Source: Coptis chinensis (lineage: Eukaryota; Streptophyta; Magnoliopsida; Ranunculales; Ranunculaceae). From it: 64,000 nucleotides of DNA. The DNA lies in assembly GCA_015680905.1 (NCBI GenBank), contig CM027379.1:101421001-101485000 (forward strand), written 5' to 3'. Below the pieces are notes generated by a model. It did no database searches. It saw only the letters and a program-made list of their open reading frames with translations, and was not told the DNA's origin. Both the position numbers and the translations under genes were made by a program. Positions 10,542 to 21,100 of the stretch are shown one piece after another. How positions within the stretch are numbered: the first letter of the stretch is position 1; the number at the start of each line of letters is the position of its first letter.

Positions 10542-11637
10542 GAATACTGTTAAAAGGAAAAAGGGCAGTACAGTCTTTTTACATGCATTGACTAAAAATA
10601 TAACAATCAAGCATGATTGACTTGGATGTGGTGTGGTCTTGGGGGATAAACCCGGGGAGGATAAAGCTAGAAAAACTGTTCAAATTTTCACCGATGTGCA
10701 TTCTCCACGATTTTTTGTTTGGTAAAATTCTCCACCATCCAGTTGGTGATAATCTTTAGCTAATACTATTATGACATGTAATTATCGGAAAAAAAAGGTG
10801 ATTTAATTGGGCACTCATCAAATTGTATTGGGCAACCTCCAGCCCAAGTCCGACAACTAAGTCCAACAACAATAGCCCAATACACCTCACACGGCCACAC
10901 CCTCAATTCATAGCGACTACTATTTTTTTTCAAACATTTTTAGCCGGTATCATCTCTCTCGCGATACTGAACCAAAAAAACAAAAAAAACAAAACTTCGA
11001 GTTTTCTGTTGTGTTCATACTTCGAGTGTTAAGTTGTGAATCAACAATGGGAATTGAAGTTGGCGACTTCATCCAATTCGAGTCGGGTCTCGTTTGAGTA
11101 TATATTCAAACTTGGTTGGGTTGATTAAACTTGATTGGGGTGGAAAATTGGGTTGATTAAACTTGATGATTTCAAACTTGGTATTTTTTTGGAATTTGGG
11201 TGGAAGATTGGGTTGATTAAACTTGAGTTCGAGTTTGCCAAAGTTTGATGAAGTCGTTTCGAGTTTGGGTTGATTAAGTGAAAGTTGATTTTTAAAATGA
11301 ACATCGTGACAAATAAACATAATTTTTTAAGTCCAAACGACCCAGCCATGTCACCCAAAAAAGTCCCCAAACGACCCCGCCATGTTAATCTGGAGATTGC
11401 CCAAACGACCCCGCCATATTGTATAGCTAAAAACTCGAGAGCTCTGTCTCAAACGACATGCACATACCGCTTGAGTGTATACTCAAACGACATGATGAGA
11501 CCGTTTGAGTGTATACTCAAACGACCCGAGAATTTTGTTATGGCAAGACCGATTGGATTAGTTGTTGGGCCTGGACTTTGATAACAAACTTGTAATATGA
11601 CAAATTTGTAATATATATATATATATATATATATATA
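10542..11637. repeat. Intergenic region rich in short direct and inverted repeats
   Basis: Between the Harbinger-type element and the Helitron. The line 11101-11240 holds GGGTTGATTAAACTTGA three times, and 11333-11420 holds AAACGACCCNGCCAT three times. Three palindromes of the type GTTTGAGTGTATACTCAAAC occur at about 11093, 11470 and 11502. An (AT)n microsatellite (about 11610-11637) ends at the Helitron. No gene is seen. Confidence 0.6.
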
Positions 11638-11994
11638 CTAGCTTTCGAACCCGTCCTACGAACGGGTGTCGTTATATTAAATTATTTTAAAAAATATTAG
11701 CAACTATTCATAGCTATGAGATATGGAAATTATATTAATCAATTGTTTAAATTTCTTGCACCACTTTCTATCAAAAGAAAGCACCAAATCTTGGTAAAAC
11801 CCATCGATTTATTTTTGTTGTTATGTTTAATAATAAAAGTTTGATTAAAATTTTGTGAGAATGCTCAATGTGGCGAAGATGATATTGAAGCTACTTAAAT
11901 AGTAAGGCATTCCCAATTATAATAAAGTAATTATAATAAGCACTACTTAAAATGCAAAACTATACTTGTCGAGATATTATATTCTCCCTATATA

Positions 11995-13480
11995 TAATAC
12001 AACTATGTTTCAAGGTTAGTTTAATGCATTTGCATCAAGTTTCTAATTTTACGTTAATTATTCTTTGAGGCTAGTTCAATGTATGTAGTTGGATCTAGTT
12101 TCTGATTTTCCATTAATTATTCTTTGAGGTTAATTCAATGTAGTTGTATCAAGATTTTGATTTCCCGTTAATTATTATTTGAGGTTAGTTTAGTGCAGTT
12201 GCACCAAGTTTACGATTTCCCGTTAGTTATTCATTAAAGTTAATTCAGTGCAGTTCCATCTAGTTTTCAATATTTCGTTAATTACTCATTGAGATTAGTT
12301 AATTGCATTTGCATCAAGGTTCCAATTTTCCATTAATTACTCTTTGAGGTTAGTTTAATACATCTCCATCCAGTTTCTGATTTTCCGTTAATTATTTTTC
12401 GAAGTTAGTTCGCATCTAGCTTCCAATCAATTTCCGAATATTTATGCTTTGAGGGTAGTTCGATGTAGTTACATTCGGTTTCTAATTTCTAGTTAACTAT
12501 TCTTTAAGGTTATTTCAATGCATTTGCATCCAGTTTATGATTTTTCGTTAAATATTCATCAAGGATATTGCATCTAATTTATGATTTCCCGGTATGCTAG
12601 TTAATATATGATTTTAGTTTAATGCAGTTACATCCAGTTTTCGATTTTTCGTTAATTATTCTTTGAGGTTAGTTCAATGCAGTTGCATCCAATTTATGAT
12701 TTTCCATTAATTATTTTTTTAGGTTAGTTTAATGCATTTGCAGCAAGTTTTCGATTTACCGTTAATTATTTTTTGAAGTTTGTTCAATGCAGTTGCATCT
12801 AATTTATGATTTTCCGTTAATTATTCACTGAGGTTAGTTCAGTGCATTTGCATCCATTTTTTTATATTTCTATATTCGTTAATTAGTCTTTAGATTAGTT
12901 CATTACATTTGCATCAAATTTTCGATTTTTCATTAATAACTCTTTGAGGTTAATTCAATACATCTGCATCTAGTTTATGATTTATGATTATTTATGCTTT
13001 AAGGTTTTAATTAGTTCGATGCAATTTCATTCGGTTTCTTATTTCCCATTAACTATTCTTTGAGGTTATTTTAATGCATTTGCATGTAGTTTCTGATTTC
13101 CCGTCAATTATTCTATGAGGTTATTCAATGTAGTTGCATTTGGTTTTTGATTTCCTGTTAATTATATTTTGAGGTTAGTTTAATGCATTTGCATCCAGTT
13201 TCTGATTCATCGTTAATTATTATTTGAGATTTGTTTGATGCATTTTTGCATACCATTAAATATTTTTCAAGGATTTGCATCCAATTTCTAATTTCCCATT
13301 AGTTATTCTCTGACGTTAGTTTAATACAGTTGCATCTAGTTTCCGATTTATAGTTAATTACTTTTTGAGTTTAGTTTATTGCATTTGCATAAAGTTTTCG
13401 ATTTTCCGTTAATTACTCTTTGAGCTCAGTTCAATGTATTTGAATCCAGTTTTCGATTTCTTTTTAATTATCCAATGTGG
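11995..13480. repeat. About 56-bp tandem array, block 1
   Basis: Diverged tandem copies of a unit that contains TTAATTATTCTTTGAGG, TTAGTTCAATGCA, TTTGCATCCAGTTTC and TGATTTCCCG. I estimate about 25 copies. Nearly every unit carries the octamer-like ATTTGCAT, often as TGCATTTGCAT. Units follow one another without spacers. Confidence 0.85.
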
Positions 13481-13989
13481 TGTGTAATACAAACTTTCTA
13501 CTTATCCATCTGTAGTGTCATTGCAAACATGACATAAAAATAAATTATGCTTGATTTACTATATTGGATCATCAAAGATTATCCAGTTCCCGATTTTCTG
13601 TTAATTATTCTTTAAATTATATACCTGACTCACTATGTGGGATCTTCAAAGATTATCTATGAACGGGTCCTGTCATATTAATTATCCTGTAAAATATATG
13701 CATAACTATTATATACATATATTATATTGCTCACTCATCCAAATTTCTTATAACATGAAAACCTCAATGTACTCTCTATAAAAAAAAAAAAAATAATTCA
13801 CCATTGATAAAACCCTTCAACTTCATTTGTTGTTTAATAATAGAAGTTTGATTGAAGTTTTGTGAAATTGTCTAATAAGATGAAGTTCATATTAAAGCTA
13901 CTTGAATAGCAATGTGTTCCTAATTATACGAAAAAAGATAAGATAAACACCGTTTTAAATGTAAAACTATACTTATTAAGACATTCCCA

Positions 13990-14790
13990 CAACATATAAC
14001 ACAACTATATTTTGAGGTTAGTTCAATGCATTTGCATCCAGTTTATGATTTTCTGTTATTTATTTTTTGAGGTTAGTTCAATGTTGCATCCAGTTTCTGA
14101 TTTATTGTTAATTATTCTTTGCTGTAGTTTAATACATTTGCATCCAATTTCCAATTTCATGATAATTATTCTTCGAGCTCAGTTCAATAATGTATTTGCA
14201 TCCAGTTTTCGATTTTCCGTTAATCATTTTTTGAGATTAGTTTAATACATTTGCATCCGGCCAATTTCTGATTTCTCGTTTATTATTCGATGAGGTTGTA
14301 TTTGCATCTAGTTTCTGATTTCCCGTTGATTATTGTTTGAGGTTAGTTCAATGAATTTGCATCCAATTTCCGATTTTTCGTTAATTATTTTTTGAGGTTA
14401 GTTTAATACATTTGCATCAAATTTATGTTTTGAAATTAGTTCAATGTAGTTGCATCCGGTTTCCGATTTCTCGTTAATTATTTGTAAAGATTAGTTTCAC
14501 GCATTTGCATCCTGTTTCCAATTTATAGTTATTTTTTTTAGGTTAGTTCAATACAGTTGCATCCAGTTTTCGATTTCCTAGTAATTTAATCTCTGAGGGT
14601 TAGTTCAATGCATTTGCATCCAGTTTCCGATTTTTCGAAAATTATTTGTTGGTGTTAGTTTGTTGTATTTGCATTCAAGTTTTGATTTCCCGTTAATTAT
14701 TATTTGAGGTTAGTTTAATGCAGTTGTATCAATATTTTGATTGCCTATTAATTAATTTGTAAGATTAGTTTATTAGTTTAATGCTTGCAT
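13990..14790. repeat. About 56-bp tandem array, block 2
   Basis: The same repeat unit resumes, roughly 14 copies, after an insert (about 13640-13990) that is a diverged copy of the Helitron 3'-end-proximal sequence at 11650-11995. Block 1 plus its end sequence and block 2 plus its end sequence are thus two diverged versions of one module. Confidence 0.8.
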
Positions 14791-14918
14791 GTGCATCCAA
14801 TCTTTAAAAGTCTCATATTTTTTTTGGAATTATCCCAAGTGTTTAGCAAATATTGGAGATTCTGTGAAGGCTCAAAAAATAGAGACAAGAGGGTATAGCT
14901 ATAATATATATCTAAGGA
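14526..14918. repeat. Internal copy of the Helitron 5' terminal region
   Basis: About 390 bp that is nearly identical to 15423-15812, including the segment CTTGCATGTGCATCCAATC and the terminal ...TATATCTAAGGA. Similarity stops exactly at 14918, at the same base that forms the outer TC end at 15812. Here the next base on the minus strand is C and not A. Confidence 0.85.
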
Positions 14919-15422
14919 GTAACTAAATCAATAGTTATATAATTTATTTAAGCCAACGTCCGTTTTAATTGAATCTCGTTATTCCGCTAAAATTGGAAAT
15001 TATAAAATTCATAAATTTAATTAGAATATGTCGTTATTATTGTGGCCTATGGTTTTTGAAATCCTTAACTATGACTAAATTTTGCACCTCAAATTGATTC
15101 AACTTTATTTATTAGGCCCATATATATAGTGCATACAATACAATTTTATTTGTTTTTTGTGTACACTAGTACTTATTTTATGATTAGTTTATTTTTTTTT
15201 TCCTTTTTTCCCAGTCACATGTGTGGTTAACAAATGCATAAAGTAAATGTTTAAGCAACTCAATTCATTTTTTCATTTGTTCTTTCGTAGTTTCATTATC
15301 ATTTTATAGAAAAAAACTTTGTTATGTTAAACTTCACCTGAGATTAGTGTGGAAACTATTCTTTGTGACATAAAGATTTTAGAAAAATCGTTTTTGGTTG
15401 AAAATATTACTTTTTGCAATTT

Positions 15423-15812
15423 AGTTATTTTTTTTAGGTTAGTTCAATAGTTGCATCTAGTTTTTGATTTTCTGGTAATTTAATCTCTGAGGGTTAGTTC
15501 AATGCATTTGCACCTAGTTTCTGATTTCTCGACAATTATTTGTTGGTGTTAGTTTGATGTATTTGCATTCAAGTTTTGATTTTCCGTTAATTATTTTTTG
15601 AGGTTAGTTTAATGCAGTTGTATCAATATTTTGATTGCATATTAATTAATTTGTAAGATTAGTTTATTAGTTTAATGCTTGCATGTGCATCCAATCTTTA
15701 AAAGTCTCATATTTTTTTTGGAATTATCCCAAGTGTTTAGCAAATATTGGAGATTCTGTGAAGGCTCAAAAAATAGAGACAAGAGAGTATAACTATAATA
15801 TATATCTAAGGA
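15423..15812. repeat. Outer copy of the Helitron 5' terminal region
   Basis: Direct repeat partner of 14526-14918. It forms the outer 5' end of the Helitron on the minus strand and includes four or five further tandem units. Confidence 0.85.
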
Positions 15813-17412
15813 TATATATGGAGGGGTTGCCCAATCCAATTTTACGAGTGCCCGATACATAACCCAAAAAATAACTTACTACTTGACCATGTCATCGAAT
15901 CAGAGTGGTGGGATCCAAGAAGGAAACCAATAATTGATCGAAACGGAAATATCAACTAGAGGTATGATTACTCAACTGTCCAGCACGAATATACACAACA
16001 GATTCCGACACAGTATTAGCAGAAACTGCCCAAAAATCCCGGAGAAGTACTGATACTTTGGAGGAACAAACTTGGGTTTTACAAGAGCGAGTTGAAGTAA
16101 GCATCAAGTAATCAACTTGTCGAAGTAGAAGTATCAAACAATCATGACTAATTTGGACCGTTGAGAAAACATTGACCATTCCACTCCACATCCAGAGTTT
16201 GCACAGTACACACATCGATCTACCATGTTCATGAGGACATGAACGCGCGTATAGCACGCAATTAATCTCTTAATTGCTCAACAGTATTCCCCTGCTTCCA
16301 AAGTCAAATGGGGCATAGGTTAACGCATTTGACATTAAAGGAATCTTGGGATCACCGGTCCCATACTCGGGAAGAACTTTTTTTTACATTTTAATAAGCA
16401 GGAACAAGTTGGCAGTTGGGCGACCATAAAGTAATGATAGTTTAAGAGATGGCCGGTACAGCGTCTTGGTCTTGGTTTTAAATTTGTGATGGTTGGGGAT
16501 TGGTTTTCTATATCAAAGTAGAACGTGGCTGCCATGAATGCATTTGCTTATTCTCCCTTGAGACTGCAGCTTATACCTGCTTGTTACGTTCTTGCTTGAT
16601 CATGAACTTTGGATGCATTTTTTAGTGCATGTTAATACATTGGATGCATTGAATAGTAAGTGTTAGATGCAAATATACGTACACATGTAATTGTCCAACG
16701 TATCCATCTCCTTTAGTAGGAGCAAATCTTGTGGTCACCATGCCTTATCTAATTAGGCATAACGGTATATCCAAACAATAAAATGGTCCCCAGGACCAGT
16801 TAATGCAATATTTTGAAGTCTAAAAGTACATTTATTAATGGATATAGACACTGCGCCTACAAAATTATGGAGGAGCAAGATCAAGCAACTTGGAGGAAAA
16901 ATATATTGTCATTGGTGAATTGATCCAAGTTGTTTTATTTTATGAATGATGTATTGAGGTGGATTCTTAGCATGCATAATAGTTTTAAGGCACACAAGGT
17001 CAAGCTAAACTTCAGACATAGTAATATCCTAATTATTGAGGTGGATTCTACTTTCTAGTTGTACTCACGAATTTGCATCTATCAAGCACAAAAGGCTTAA
17101 ATCTTCGTCGTGATGATTTTTATAAAGACCATTCATACATAAGATCACGAAAGTCCAAGTGGTTGGTGTGTAATGCTAATTAGTTCGTCAATTACATTAT
17201 ATTGATGAGGAAAGTTCGGTTCAGTCAAGGAAGAAAATTGAAGATCGAAAGCTTTTGGCCCCAGGTTTCATTTTAAAAATTAACATGTGTCTTTCGGTTC
17301 TCAAACCCAGTACTTTCCATCTCATAATAATTCGTAGAAAATATATTCACTAAATGTGATACATTGTAAACAAATCTTTCCAAATATGTTGAGAGTGCAC
17401 TTTTTATTATTA
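15813..17412. other. Intergenic, nothing recognised
   Basis: AT-rich, with only scattered short frames. No conserved protein motif, RNA gene or terminal repeat could be assigned. Confidence 0.4.
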
Positions 17413-17869
17413 GAGCAAGTCTAATGGGAAGCTATATGGGTTGCTAAAGGCGAATATAACACCCCAACCACAAAAATATCATTCTAAAAGAGCTGCTAAA
17501 AAGGGTCTTAAATTTGGAAGCTAAAGACGAATATAACACCCCAACCACAAAAATGTCATTCTAAAAGAGCTGCTAAAAAGGGTTTTAAATTTGGAAGGAG
17601 TCAAAAACCCAGTCAAAATTAAGATCTTTGCTAGCAGTTGTTATAATAAATTCAGGAGACGGACATAGTTTCTGCCGTCCGTCTAAAAAAATTTCAAAAA
17701 ATAATAGACGGACGCCTGAAACTATGCCCTCGTATCATTTAACACTTTAAAACAGAAAACGCGATTGGATTGATTTTTTAATTTTGGAGAGCCAAATTTG
17801 ACCGGGCAAGCTAAAAAGCCTGTTTGGTACTTAGGTGACACTTTTAGCAGCCCAACATTGGAATTGCTC
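17413..17869. mobile_element. Harbinger-like MITE with internal duplication
   Basis: The left end GAGCAAGTCTAATGGG and the right end CCAACATTGGAATTGCTC are imperfect inverted repeats. They are flanked by a TTA direct repeat (17410-17412 and 17870-17872). The element is 457 bp. A 77-bp segment is tandemly duplicated inside (17443-17519 and 17520-17596). A GACGGAC/GTCCGTC inverted pair lies in the centre. The same central motifs recur at 28352-28940. Confidence 0.8.
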
Positions 17870-18142
17870 TTAGATAGTGGTCATTTGAGGGTAATTTAGT
17901 AAACGATGCAATTAACGAGTGAGAAAATACAGTACATTCAGACCGTATATACGGGACCCGCGCAACAATTTATTATCCTTTTCCCTTCCAATCACATCTC
18001 TACAACAACCAATCTTCGTTCCTCTCTCTCTCACACACACACACATATATATATATATAATAATTGCGGCGTAAGAATCGGTCTCTTTCTTACGAAGTTT
18101 GTCTAACACCATTCTCCATCTTTCTCCCATTTTAAAACTTTA

Positions 18143-21100
18143 ATGAAGAATAATAACTTGTTACCCGCATCACTGGTTTCTAATTTACAGGAAGTGTTAA
18201 TTAATAGAAAGGCTAGTAATGATAATGAAGAAACTACTACTACTTGTACTACTACAAATGATGTTACTGTTGATTCTACCAAACCGGTTGTTTTAGTTAC
18301 TAATGGTGATGGTATTGATGCTACCGGACTTACTGTTCTTGTTCAGGCATTGGTTGGACTTGGGCTTTTTAATGTTCATGTTTGCGCTCCTCAATCGTGG
18401 GTTTGCTTTCCTCCTTTTTTTTTTTTTTTTTTTTTTTTTTAGTAATTTGGGTTTTGAGTTGGGCATTGATTTGATGTAGGGATCGATCGGTTTCGGGTCA
18501 CTCGATGACCCCTTTCGAGACGCTTATGGTTAGTCCTGTTGAGATTAGTGGTGCAACTGCTTATGAGGTTTCCGGTATGTTTTCATTTTCTTGTATATTG
18601 TGAATATGTGGGTGGTGCACTTTTGAAAAAGTTAATTACTTTGAATGGTTTATCTTTTATCAGGGACTCCTGCGGATTGTGTGTCTTTAGCTTTATCCGG
18701 TGCATTGTTTTCGTGGTCAAAGCCTGCATTGGTATGTTTTACACATTCATATGATGCATACTGTTTGTAGGTAGACATGTATCCATTATGGGAGATGAGA
18801 TTAATGTGTTTTTATATCAGGTCATTAGTGGAATCAATAGGGGCTCCGGCTGTGGACTTCAAATGTAAGTGGTATCTTATACTATGCTAGCATGGTTTCT
18901 ACATTCAAAAGTTTATCGCTGGTTTAAACTGAACCTACAAAAACATTGATCATCACGTCTTTGATTTGTGGGAAGTTTTCCTGTCTGAAACCTCCAGATC
19001 AAACTCTGGATTATTTGGGAACTTATCACAACTAATTAATGCCACAATGGTTATTGTGTGAGAAAGTTTTAGGTGTGGGTGTTTGATGGCTTATCGAATG
19101 AAGGCATGTGGTATAGTGGGCGTTGAAACATTATTTGAAATGTTTGGAATTGCGGCATTAGGGCATCTCCAGCAGAGCACTAATGTGTCTCGGTATCTTT
19201 TTGTTTAAGGGAGCAATGGAAAAAAATCTTCCTTTGCATTCCCTATATAGCTCTCTAGTTATTCATCTTAAGAGGTGATTTCAACAGACTTGACGTGTAA
19301 CAGAAAGGTTTGTCCTGAACGAAGAGTTATCATTACACCTACTAGTCAGACTCTTGGAGATTGGACATTATTGTCACTAAAACCAGAATCTCCTGCGAGT
19401 AAGGTGTGTGGGTCAGAAGCATATGATTTCAAGGTCCTTGCTAGAGTATTGTCCTTCGTATTATTGAACTCCCTCGACCCACCCTTTAAAATTCTGACGT
19501 TGCCCTTTAGTTTGAAGGGTTTGCATTATGTCATTTTCCACTCTCGTTGGTTCTGCTATGATGTTATCTTTGGGCATATGGTGTTAGATTTTAGGGATTG
19601 CAATTGAAAAAATAGCTTGGAACATTTCATATTTTGTTGGTATTAGTGGAATATAAACTCTGTTTGGTTTCCTACCCTATATGGTATTGATATAGTGGCT
19701 TGACTGGTTGAGAGCATAATGGAGTGGTAAACAGACGTAAATTTTTTTGAGATTTTTTTAGGCATATTGTTAAGGATGCTGAAGGTCTGGACAAGTTTAG
19801 AGGAGTCCTAAGGGTATTGAAGGTCTGGGCACGTGGATACATGTGAATATTGAACGAATCTGAAATACTAGAGTTAGAGAAAACTATAAAATTTTTTTTT
19901 TGGTGTTACTGGATTTAATTCATGGCGAGTGTCTAGTAATTAGCAGGTAGTGCCAAAGGACAAGTGATTCTATATAAGTTGTGTATATAAAGAGGACTTA
20001 CAAGGATTATAGTATTCACGAGCAATGAGTAGTGTAATATGCAAGTTACTGAGTAGGTTTAGTAATTGCCTTGTTCTTTTTTCTTTTCTGCACGTCTTAA
20101 ATTGTATAACTGATTTTAAATTGTTCTTATCTTTTACTACCACACATTTCTTTTTCCTGGTTTAGGGACTAATTTTACTTTCTTATTCTAAAATGTTCCA
20201 GGTTTTACTCTGGAACAGCTGCTGGAGCTAGAGAGGCTTTAATATGTGGTGTACCATCTTTTTCAATATCATTGAATTGGTTTGTAAAATCTATCTGTTA
20301 CTTTTGTCATCTTGTTGTTCTCTTATTATCTCTTTTTTATTTTTGTTAAGGCATTTCAATTCTATGTAGGAAGAAGAATGAAAGCCATGAAAGTGATTTT
20401 AAGGATGCAGTGGATGTCTGCTTACCATTGATACAAGCAGCTATAGGAGATATAGAGAAGGGAGTTTTCCCCAAAAGTTGTTCGATAAATATTGAAATAC
20501 CCACTTCTCCTCTAAAAAACAAGGTATGTACTTGTGTTTTGGGTTTGACTTTACTTAAAAATCAAATTATGTGAAAATGGGGTCATGACGTGTGAACGTC
20601 ATCACCCATAGCGATGAGTTTGTGTCTGGTTAAGGACTGGTTTGTGGAATTGTTATGATTCGGCACTTGAGCAATCATATTCTTAATACTACTGAGTGAA
20701 AATGATGCCAATTTATTACAGTAGTACTATGAGTTGCGACTGATTTTTCTGAGTTTCACATATTATATTATAGGTTTTGTTCAATGTTGGCGATGTTTGT
20801 TTTTAAAGTCCTTTCTTTCAGTCTTTCAGTACTTTAGTGCTGATATGATATTATCTTGTACTTTCACATGTCGGTAAGAATCTGAAATATTTCATAGTCT
20901 GTGATGCCTGTTTAGACGAACTTGAATATTTACTTTTGTAGACTTCCAAAGTAAATAAGTGGAGCAACTTTGTTTGGCTATGCCGTTCATAGCTTACTTT
21001 CAGAAAGTCTAGATGTACTTTCTGAAAAAGCTAACAGAAATTAGGTCTCTTTATCTGCCTTTTTGTACGTTCTGAAGAATAATGTATTTCTCTCGATTTC

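Larger units (their letters stand above)
11638..15812 (-). mobile_element. Non-autonomous Helitron inserted in an (AT)n tract
   Basis: On the minus strand the 3' end is CTAG (11641-11638), followed by host T. It is preceded by a 7-nt spacer and a hairpin with arms ACCCGT/ACGGGT (11667-11649), the canonical Helitron terminus. The 5' end is TC at 15812-15811, preceded by host A, so the insertion is between A and T as expected. Outside the element the left flank is (AT)n and the right flank continues TATATATGG, so removing the 4,175 bp would restore one uninterrupted AT microsatellite. There is no Rep/helicase frame. The interior is mostly a tandem array plus duplicated end sequences. Confidence 0.75.

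Noticed and set aside
11995-15700. Regular repeats that might be a CRISPR-like array
   Set aside because: The units are contiguous and diverged, with no unique spacers, and lie inside a plant Helitron.
15952-16257. Minus frame of about 100 codons with several Cys
   Set aside because: No family motif, no splice or composition support; treated as chance.
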